NCBI RefSeq assembly: GCF_027409185.1
Contig: NC_084468.1
Coordinates: 99,200,001-99,264,000, forward strand
DNA length: 64,000 nt
Reading direction: 5' to 3'
Source: Cynocephalus volans
Taxonomy: Eukaryota; Chordata; Mammalia; Dermoptera; Cynocephalidae
Below the pieces are notes generated by a model that saw only the letters and a list, made by a program, of their open reading frames with translations, ran no database searches and had not been told where the DNA came from. Shown here one piece after another: positions 23,411 to 33,700 of this stretch (its first letter is position 1; each line of letters starts with the position of its first letter). Both the position numbers and the translations under genes were made by a program.

Positions 23411-24036
23411 AGGTTTCATAAATTCATTCTATTTTCATTCCAGTTTTAAAATTGGCAACAGCTATGCTATTTCTTGGGATTTCTCATTCACAAGATTGGC
23501 TATTAAATTTGACAGCATCTATAAAATGTCCATTTATCTTCTCTTCCTGAAAATGAGGTGTACTTATTTTTTTCTTTCTTTCTTGTATTACTGATAATAC
23601 CAGTATAATAAAAATAATACCTAAGGGAGAGTTAAAAAGGATAATGGATTCTTTTGAGTTCTCATGTCATTCTCTCTGATCTATATTTCTGAAACTGATC
23701 ATCCAGCCTGAGTAATTCCGTTAGGACTTCCTACACTTGTGTAGGGAACTACAGAGCCCCCAAAATAATGAAGAGCAACTGAAATGATATCTAGGAAGTG
23801 GGTGTGTTGATTTTAAAAGGCAAAGTCAAGTCAAGAAACAACAACAACAAAAACGAAAACAAAAGTCTCAACAGCAAGGTCCATGCACAGGACTATCTGG
23901 AGGAGAATGTAATGAAGTAGAAAGAACTTGTTGAGAACAGCATCTTGAAACTAAAGCCACAAATAGCATCAATGTTCAGGAATTTCTCTCTTGCGTGGTA
24001 TCTTGTACTTGTTGCCAGAGCCAAGCATGGTGGCTT

Positions 24037-24087
24037 AAAAGAGGTGCAAATGAAAAAAAAAAAAAAAAAAAAAAGAGGTGCAAATGA
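24037..24087 (+). mobile_element. Poly(A)-only insertion with 17-bp TSD
   Basis: AAAAGAGGTGCAAATGA occurs at 24037-24053 and again at 24071-24087. Between the copies there is nothing but about 17 A residues. This is the structure expected if reverse transcription by L1 machinery primed at the site copied only the poly(A) tail before closing. Confidence 0.8.
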
Positions 24088-24119
24088 TTGGGCAGTGGAA
24101 AGTATTCTCTACATAAAAT

Positions 24120-24240
24120 GAGGAAGCCTAGATTTGAGATAAAATTTTGCCACTGAGTGAGCTTGGGTATGCAATTTAATCTCTTTGATGTTTTCTGCCC
24201 TATAAATCGTAACTGTTTTTGTGATGTTAAAATTGAATAG
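24120..24240 (+). mobile_element. MIR SINE fossil
   Basis: GATTTGAGATAAAATTTTGC, CACTGAGTGAGCTTGGG and AATTTAATCTCTTTGATG follow the MIR order (tRNA-like part, then CORE). Diverged; boundaries approximate. Confidence 0.5.
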
Positions 24241-27200
24241 ATGACTTGGTATTTTCTCCTTTGGCAATTTCCCTAAGGAATTAATCAAAGGTCAGTACAG
24301 AAAATTAGCTACAAGAATGTTCACTGCATACTGTTGATAGCACACAAACAAGAAAAAACATACGTTTAACAATAGGTAATTAGTTGAAGAACTCATGTAT
24401 CATTTAGATAAATAGATAAATGTGGAGCCACTCCAAGTAATGTTATGGAAGCATATTTTTTGAAGGGAAAAATTTGTTTATTATATGCTAGTAAGGTTAA
24501 AAAGCAAGTTACATAAGAGAATGTATAGTATAATAATCTTGTTTTTGTTATGTAAGTGAGAGAAGAGAGTATCCCTTTTTTGTTTCTACAGATGAAGAAT
24601 AATAAAAATGAAAGATACTCAGCATTTCAAAATCTCTCTTGTGAATAATCATTAAAAGTAGCAACGCTTCACAGTTTTTCTGGTAAGCTTAAAGGGGAAG
24701 TAGGAAAAAGACTAAGAATGAGAGAAGACATTGATGATCAAGAGGCATATAGCAAAGTTTTCTGTGTGGTGGAAGAATTGATATTTGTTCTTGGGAGGAT
24801 GTTTGCATCCCTACTCTTTACTGACTTTTATTTAACAGAAGATGTGACTTAGGAGCACAATGATGGGATTAACCCAAAAGAGAAATAAACTTGAGGTTTC
24901 ATGCTTCTGAGACCTGGAGCTCAGTCTATCTCCTTCAGTCCCTCTGTCCCTCATTTCCTTTTCACTCTCTCTTCCCAAGTAGCATCATAGCATCACCATA
25001 GAGGTCACATTGAGTGAGGTCCAAGATGCTTCTCCAGCCTCAATATCTCAAACCCTGGGAATGGCTCTTGGAGAATGAGTAATGGATTGGGCAGTGACAG
25101 ATCTTCCATGGGTGAGTGTGACTTCTCCCAAAAGTAGAGCATGTTTTCTCAGATCAGTGTTAAGGAGTTGCGTTGGCTTAAGCACGCATCTCTCTGAGGG
25201 CAGTGCAGCAGGGTTAGGAACTAGGGATAAGCCCACAACTGCAATCTTCTGGCAAGGGGCTCTCTCCCTCTGGGAACATTTTAATCATAGAGCCTGTCAC
25301 ACAGTAGGCTCTTGGTCAGTGTTTCCTTCCATTCTTGTGTTCTGCCTGTAAAGAAATTTCATTTTATTTTGTGTTCCCCATTATCTCTAATTGCCAGCCA
25401 AATACCTGTTTGCTATTCTAAAGTGCCTCGTTTTCCATACCTCGTCGCATGTATGCACACTTACATGTGTGTACGTATTGAGTCCTTTATCTTTTAGTAG
25501 AGTGGACCAGCTCATTTTCTCATGAACTGAGAGAAATGCATGAGTGTGATCTTGATCATCACTTTGTAAGTTAGTCCTCTTAGTCCTATGCCCTAGAGGG
25601 AGGTCTTTCCTCATAGTTTGAACAATACAGCATCTAGTCCTTTTGTTTGGGGGGTGAAAGGGTGCTTATGACAACATTAAAAGAGCAAATATGAGAGGAA
25701 GGTAAATTCTGAGAGTGAAGGCTTTTGTAAGACTGTGGTGACTAACAACCCCATCTTCAGCAGATGTCTCTGAGTCATCTACGAGGAGCAACAGGCTACT
25801 GACAAAAAGAAGCATTATACACTTAACGCCACCTAATCACAAACCACTTAGCTCAACACTTCTTCCCACACAGCAGCAAATCGTTTCTTCAGACCACGAA
25901 GAACAGGTTCTGTAGATGAACTAACTGCTTGTTCTTTTGTTCACTTTGCTGGGCAGAGTCAAGTGGGTGGATTGTGAATAAGATCCTCGCTGTTTACTTG
26001 GTTGTTACTCTTCCCACTCCCCACTTGTCTACTTTGTTTATTTAAAGTAACAAAGAGAATCAGAATGGAAGAAAATTGATCATTCAATCTGTTTTCAGGC
26101 AGTGAGTGATCTTCAGTTTGTTTTTTAAAAATTTCATTGACAAAAGGGCAGGGCAAAGAGGGTACCTAGAGGGGGTAGGAAGCAATACGGTTTAATGGAC
26201 CTTTCTTGAGGCTGGAGTTCCCGCAAGAACTTCACACTGAGTGCCATGTCTAAATTTGCCTAATCCCAAAGAGTTACGTAATGAAAGAATTTTTCAGCAC
26301 TGGCTGGGCACATCAGGAACATACAACAAGAGAGAATGCATCAGTGGATGAGATTTAGTTTGAAGAAAATAACAATTCATTCCTTCACTTTTTATTTTTG
26401 CACATCTCTCATTACATGCATAGAATAGTGACCTTAAAATGGACAGTAAAAACAATGATTTTTCTGACTTTCCCTATGTACTTATTATACCAGACAATGT
26501 CAGTTCCCAAACTCTTTTATGACTAGGACAAAATAAGCTCATCTTAGAGTAAAACAGCAGCTGATCTTCCTTTAATAAATCAAATAGTACTATAGAAAAA
26601 TTTTGTGCTTTGGGTTTATTTTCACAGACTTCAATTTTCTTACTAAAAAAAAAAAATTAATTCCAAGACAGCGGCCTCAGTAGCATTATTTTAGGGATGC
26701 TGAGGGTTCTCCCTCTGCTGGGGTCTGAGGTGCTCCTTGACCTTCAGTGTCTACAGGCAGCAAACTCAGGAGTAAGGCATTTGGTGGGTGGAGGTGGCGG
26801 AGTGCTTGTTCTCCACTAAAAAAGACGCATCAGTTTTCTGACTATTGTCATAGTGAACACAGGACCCCTCGGCCAGACCTTTCTTTTCAAATTAATTAAG
26901 CCAGAAATCATGACTTTTATATGAAATATCTAATTTTAAAATGTTGGCAACTCATTCTTAAAAACAGGTAAAAACACTTTTTTAATGAACAAACCAGACA
27001 TTTTGGACTTCTGTTCTAAAGCAACAAGAGCCTTTGAGGTGCAAATCCTTCTGGGGTAAGATCACTGCTTAATCTGTTATCAATATCCCCTACTCCAGTC
27101 TGCAGGAGAACTTCCAGCTTACTTTTGAGAACTGGTTTTGTCTGATAGAAAAGCACGAACGCTCTAAGTATTTGGTGCTGCTGTCTTTGGCCAAGGTGGT

Positions 27201-27680
27201 TCCTGATGGGTTGTTCTTCAGATCATGGACAAATGGTCTAGTACGCTGATCTTCATTACCATTTTTGGTATACATTCTCAATCTCACTTTCATTATCTGA
27301 CAAAGGAGACCACAAAAAGCATAAAACGTTTGTAGAATTCAGTAGAATTTTATTCAATGAAATCACTCAAAAGTTGTTATGCCTTTTATGTTTACCTTTA
27401 TATATAAATCTTTTATTTACGTAGAGATTCAAAACTTCAGTTACTTGAGATTAATTTTCCTTGAAGATCTCTCTAGAATATACTGACTTACTTCATTTCA
27501 TTTTTCCTACTCTCAGCCAGATGACTACCTCACTATCTCTCATCTTCTGCTGACACACCTGAATATGAGCAATAACAGTGAACCTACATAAACAGAGCAG
27601 CCCATAGCGAAAAAAGAGTAATACATCCCCGAGTAAGAAATAATAATGACAATAGGAGTATTAATATCAGTGATTACAAC
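24241..27680. other. Intergenic DNA downstream of CAMK2D, no gene seen
   Basis: Unique AT-rich sequence. Short open frames (for example 25082-25351 and 26156-25959) show no domain or exon signals. The polyA-like run ATTTTATTTT and scattered old-repeat scraps (L2-like CACAGTAGGCTCTTGGTCAG near 25300) are all that can be named. Confidence 0.5.
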
Positions 27681-27689
27681 AGTTAGAGC

Positions 27690-27900
27690 TGCTACCATTT
27701 AATGTCTATCAAATACGTATTATTCTAGGCACTCTGTAACCTTTATCTTTAATCCTCATAATATCTTTATTAAATTGGTATGTTTGTTCTCATTTTACGA
27801 ATATGGAAACTGAGGTTCAGAGAGAAGAAGCAACTTGCTCACAGCATCAAGACAATAGTGACAGAGAGCCCAACATTAAATCCAGCACCTTGACGTTCCC
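27690..27900 (-). mobile_element. MIRb SINE fossil
   Basis: The plus strand has the antisense MIRb order: CTACCATTTAATGTC, ATTCTAGGCACTCTGTAACC, TAATCCTCATAATATC, then TACGAATATGGAAACTGAGG and TTCAGAGAGAAG. Diverged. Confidence 0.75.
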
Positions 27901-27954
27901 ATTTATGGTTTGGTCTCTGTTCAACAAGTATTTATAACAATATCTCTCTTCCTG

Positions 27955-28440
27955 GCCCTGGTTTGGGTTTAGGGATACAATGATGAATACACAGTTCTTG
28001 CCCACAGAGACATCATATTCCAGTAGAGGAGACACAAATAAAGATATATTTTCAAAACAAAGTGGTTGATAAACCACTACGTAAATATTGAGAGAAAGCA
28101 AGCAAGCCCAGAGCATGGCCGGAGGGCAGGATATATAAGCTGAATCTTAAGGAATGAATAAGAATTAGTTGGAAGAAGTAGGGGAAGAATATTCTAGGTA
28201 AGAAACATAACCCAACCACATAAACAGATGTGTGAGAAAGTGTGGTGCTTTTAGCAATTTGGGAAAGAAGTTGAGTATCTCTGTAGACAAGTTCAAGCTG
28301 GGGAGTAGCAGGAGCTGGGGTGCTTGCACCTGTACTGGAGATGATAACACTGCAGTGTCATATGATCAGAATTGGGCTACAAAATGAACTTCCTAGAAGC
28401 CATGTGAAGAATGGGTTGGAGGGTGCAGGTTGAGAAGCTT
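27955..28440 (-). mobile_element. L2 LINE fossil
   Basis: GGGATACAATGATGAATACA, CAGAGACATCATATTCCAGT, AGAGGAGACACAAATAAAG and a later GAAGAATATTCTAGGTAAG match antisense L2 landmarks. It ends just upstream of the CAMK2D polyadenylation region. Confidence 0.55.
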
Positions 28441-28654
28441 TTAGGACTCCTAGTTGTTCACTATTTTGCTCTCAGCAAAATTTTCCCAGGGGAGACCATT
28501 GTTTAGCTCACTGGCAACAATTAACTTGCCATTATCACCAAGTGCAAATTGTTACGTACTGAATGAGACCATAATAGGACACACTGCCCTTGGCAGTGTC
28601 CGGCACCATACATGCGTAAATACAGTATCTCTTCTTAAGAAATAAAGATGGACG

Positions 28655-30746
28655 CATTGTCAGCAGAAATCACAAATTTATTAACTCTTAAATATATCAA
28701 TCAATCATTTACCATTATGGCAAGAAATATATACAGTGTCCCATGGTAAACTGCAGTGTTTCAAAATGATAGAAGATAATAAGTGTGTAATTCAATTGTG
28801 GTGGAGAGAACAAATCACAATTTCCTCACATCTTAGTGCGGAAGACGAACTTGATCTATGGTAATACTTCAACACCACATGCTAAGTTAAAAGTGTAAAA
28901 ACAAAAACACTCTATACCTATTTTTTAAAAATACATGTATGCCACATATAGCTGCTTCACAAAAAGGTAAAAGAAACTAAAAAGGGAAAAATGAGGCCAT
29001 TACTTTTTCACAGATCTCATTGGCAGGTTAACATGGCTCAATACATTTACTGTATATATTTATTTTAAATATATATTGTTTTAAATCGTGTAATAATTAT
29101 CAGAAAAGCTTCAACCCATCTACCATACATTCACTAGCAACAATAGCTAAGGTGATTAGTAATCAACACAGAAAGGTGAAATGAGAGAAAAGAGAGAGGG
29201 TTGTTTTTAGTTGTTTTGGTTTTGGTTTTTTGCTTTTGCTTTAAAATTAGGCTTCGGAGGATTGTGAATCACTATCGTCAAAATAATGTTGATGGAGATT
29301 CCATGCACTAGAAAGCATTTCAGGGAAGAAGAAAGCCAAAGGAATTGAATCAACAAAAAAATGAGAAGCACAAAGAAAACCCAGGACATTTCCCTTTTCT
29401 TTTTGTCTTAAACTGGAAAATCCTAACTCTTAGAGGAAGATAATGATACTCTCACTCAAGAGAGAAGCTAAAAAAGCACGAGTCACAAAGATCAAGTTCA
29501 AAACACTTATGAGAATGGAAAACATTCGTAAGCATCTCTAACTATAGAAAACTAACTAGAAATGATGTAGGAGGGGCCCCAGCATTCCACAAGGTGGAAA
29601 TGAGTGCATTTGCAGAAAACTGATCAGCAATGAACTTGGTATTCTCCTTGCAGTTGCCCCAATCAGTAAGACACATTGCAGTTACAGTAGGAACTTACTT
29701 GCTTTTATCCTAGGCTTAAACAAAGCTAATACCTCCAACATAGTAGGATACCTAAGTCCAAACTAGAACCTAAGAAGAAATAATCTTTAAAATCTTGACA
29801 ACATTTTTGTGGGCCCTGAAGATGATCAAAAGTGCTAGTTTAGCTACCTCCAAAAGGCCTTGATTTTTATTTTACCTTCACCAGGCAAATTTCACTTTTA
29901 TTCTTTTCTTACTACCAGCCAAAAATAAAAAAGGAAATAAAAAAGAAAAGAATGAAGACAAAAGAAAAATTTTTAAAAAGTAAACAAAAGGAACAAGAAA
30001 TAGGATAAAATGAAGAAAACAGAGCATAGATTTGAGAAAGGAAAAAAAAAAAATCCAATTCAGCAAATTCACCAGAACAATGTGAGTATATCCTAAAGCA
30101 ATAAAACTCATAAATAATAATGTGACTTTTTCCAGTTGACACAGTTTGACCAAAAACAACATGGCTTTAGATGGTAGCAAAAGAACTGTTCTTGCTTTTA
30201 CGTTCGTAAGTGATTTTGCCCACATATCAACCAACTTCAATTTTTAAACAACAAAGCTTTCCATGAAAACATTCATTTCAACCAGGATTACACAAGGAAA
30301 CTGAAGGTATACTTTTTTGTTTAAGGAAAAAAAAAAAAAAAAAAAAAAAAAAAAGCCAAAACAGATTGACAGCAAAGAGTTCTAAAAAATTTACATTTCT
30401 CTTACAAACCATCATCCAGAGAGCAATAATTTTTAAGTCTGTTAAATCTTGGCATAAACAGATGTATAGGTTGTACTTGGATTATTGTGGAATTTTTTTT
30501 GTCTGACCGCCCCCTATTGTTTGCCAACAACAATTGAAGTTTGCATGGAACATCCCTGTAGTTGAAGTGTAAACAATGTATATAGGAAGGAATATATGAT
30601 AAGATGATGCATCACATATGCATTACATGTAGGACCTTCACAACTTCATGCACTCAGAAACATGCATGAAGAGGAGGAGAGGACGGCCCAGGGTTACCAT
30701 CCAGGTGCCTTGAAAACAGAGGATGCAGAAGTGGCACTGTCGATAG
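28655..30746 (-). other. CAMK2D: CAMK2D 3' UTR (terminal exon)
   Basis: The terminal exon starts at 30750 after the acceptor TTTCTCCTTTCAG. Its first four bases complete Asn and a TAA stop (30749-30747), and everything to the left is untranslated. The first 700 bases (30750-30050) look better kept than their surroundings and carry the U-run made by A tracts at 30327-30354 and 30042-30053. The end is placed from the AATAAA at 28682-28677. Other AATAAA hexamers on the minus strand (for example near 29867 and 29899) could give shorter forms. Length of about 2.1 kb is an inference, not shown by transcripts. Confidence 0.7.
28677..28682 (-). terminator. CAMK2D: Candidate CAMK2D polyadenylation signal AATAAA
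   Basis: Minus strand AATAAA, the most distal good hexamer before the L2 fossil. It is followed 3' by TTTGTGATTTCTGCTGACAA, which supplies a plausible cleavage region about 15-25 nt on and a modest GU-rich element. Other hexamers exist further upstream in the UTR. Confidence 0.5.
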
Positions 30747-33700
30747 TTAGCTGAAAGGAGAAAGGGGGAGGAGGAAATAAATCATATTGTTTCACAAAAT
30801 ATCATCAAATCACTTTGCCATAGATGTGACTAGCCTACAATTTTATAACTCAGCTAAAGAGCAGATTGAAAACAGTACATATAAAAGATCTTTGCTTGTC
30901 ATCGTTTCAAGATAAAACACACGATGTTAAAGAAAATATTAAAGTAGGAAATCAGTATTAATTATATTAATTTGTTCACACAAAGCTAAGCTAAAAATAA
31001 AAAGATAGGGACAAAGACTTCAATTACATTATTAAATCTAAATATACATTTTAAGCACTTATATTTACTAGACAAATTAATAAATATTATAATTTGAAAT
31101 AGACTCAAAGTTCAAGTTCATCCTTAGTTTTTGTCATTATTCCTAGACTCTTTGAGAAATCAAACCTAGAAGTCATTATAACAAGGAATATATCCTCAAA
31201 AGCAGAGAAAACATTATGATTATTATTTTTTATTTGGAGGTCTCCTTTCTTAAAAGCAGCAGCTGGGAACACTATTTCTTGAAAGCTCTGACAAAGTTCA
31301 GTGATTTAAATGGAGAAAATATTCACAACAGCACCACACATATCTGAATCTTTCTAAACCAAGTTTAAGAAACAAATCTTTAAAAATAACCCAGACATGA
31401 AGTTAATTACAGTCAACTTTCAATTATCCTCTGGAATTACCCACTTCATGAGTTTTAAGATTCAGCTTGACTTTATCCTGCAACTTGTCCTCATGGTCAA
31501 GTACCATTATACTCAATCAGGCACAGCCAATTAATTTACATATTAACCGTAGCCAACTGCTTACAGGAATTGCAACCTCTTGAAGAACAGTAAGACATCA
31601 AAGGATCCTAAAGCTTAATATAAATCAGGTCTGCACAATTGAGAGTTATCTGAATTGACCCAAACATGACTGACTTTTGATGCAAGAATTCCAGGATTCT
31701 AAAATGACACAATCAGTATGCTGATAAAAAAGGTTCTCAGCATTTACTACCTTTAAAATAAGGGTTATGCCACACAGTGGGGCTGAACATTAGACTCAAG
31801 AGCTCATGCAAAATTGCCGTGAGTTTTCAAAGACCTTGTATGTTTTTCATTAAATATAATACAAGCAAAAATATCCTCGAAGAGAAGAAAAACAGCCATT
31901 CAGCTTTTCAGTCATTAGCTCCAATCACTAAGTATCATGGAGCAGGATGTTACTTACAAAACCCATATGTGAATGGTTTTCAGGCCTTAGATGTTTTGCC
32001 AGAAAGAGGTACCCCTGAGAAGATTTCTTTCCCATTTGGAATACAGGGCGGCCTAATAAAAGAAGCCCCATGGAAGCCACCTGGCATAAAATGAAGTTTT
32101 CTTAAATTGGCTCTATCGCATAAATGCTTCAGGGAATTGCAGAAAAACCTAACCCCTTAGCAGTGTATGAATGTAATCCCTTCTATATTAGCTGGCAATT
32201 TGTTCTGTACCTCTTTGGAGTTAAAAAAAAAAAAACACACACAAAGGCACAAAAATTGGTGTCTTTATTATCTTCATATTCTTTTCGTGTCTTTCTCAAT
32301 TACATAGCTACTGTTTTTGGAATGAATTTAAACCTACTGTTCTTTTTTCAACAACCTATTGTTGTTCTTGTTGACCCATTTTTTACAAATCCAACAGTGA
32401 TATATAATTAGGAAGGCTATAGAAGGCCTTTGAAAATCAGTGTGGTATGTTGTCAAGCTCAGAAATCATGGTGAATTCACTGGAGTAAGTTGAATGGCTG
32501 TTTGTATGAACTTGACCCCCCAATCCATACCCCCAAATGTTAACAGGTGATCCTGATGAGAGAATTTGGAAACAGATCAGCAGTGGACCGTACTTCTACT
32601 GACTGACTCTAAACTGCCCTTCTTGTTTTCAGCTCACCCCATGTTACTGATGCAATCTATTTCCCATTATTCTCCTTTACTCCAGGTGTAGCGAGCCTTC
32701 CTTACACAAAATGTTCTATCATATTAAGCTAAAGTCCTGACACTGTATTTTTGTTCATGATGCTCCTTTAGCATGGGCACTCTTCCCTTTGTTCTTTCTA
32801 TGTCTCCAAATTTCACTTATCATCTAAGATCTTGTCTAAAATTCTATTTTACACATAAAATATACTTCCAAACTGCTATCAACAGTTTGCTATATTGGTC
32901 ATTCACCCCACTCTACTCTGAAATTGATTATAAACATTATTACATATTTTTTTTGGTATAATTGATGAGTTCCTGTCTAAACTTGAGTGTATGTTCTTTG
33001 AGGGCAATGTCTTTTACCTCGCTTGTATCTGGCACAAGTTAAGCACCTAGGAGATGTGCAGTAAACATTAGTTATTGACTGGAAGACCAAACACGGTATC
33101 GGAGGTAGAGTAGTGAGGTGAGAAAGACACTGTAATACCTGATATTTGCTTTTTAAATGCTGTCTTTTATAAATTTTCCCTAATATCTGTACCTGAGCCC
33201 CAGGGGATAATCCATGAAACGAAGCTCTTCACAGGATATTGACCACTTGAGAAATCCTCCCTGTATTTTCCTCCCACATCCCCTTCCTCTGTCAACTGTG
33301 AAAATGAAGTCACAAATGTTTTGCCTCATTACATGAATCTTCCTGATTTAACCTTATGAGAAATCAGCTTGATAGGGTAGTCTCTAGTTCTTATCAATAA
33401 CTATCCTATTCTGCTCTATGGCAAGTTTCAACCCACAAATTGCTGGTCTGATTGACCTTTCCAGAGAATCATAGACTTTTCCCACAAAGGTATTTATCTC
33501 CACCAATGCAATCAATCAACCATTAGCATTAAACAACATATGTCATACTATTAACAATGAGTAAGTAGAAGGAGCTGACCATGGGTATATTAACAAAGAA
33601 GTTGACAGCCTGGAAATATTTACTTGATGGGTACTGTTGGTGACCCAGAGCGATGAAAATGAACATTCTGCCACTTTCCATCCCGGCGGTGCCACACACG

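Noticed and set aside
1..28650. Search for ANK2 3' exons, the expected convergent neighbour
   Set aside because: No ankyrin, ZU5 or death-domain coding sequence was recognised; in human the gap between the two genes is tens of kilobases, so its absence is expected.
29878..30240. 120-codon minus-strand open frame
   Set aside because: It lies inside the CAMK2D 3' UTR; its Phe- and Leu-rich content comes from U-rich UTR sequence.
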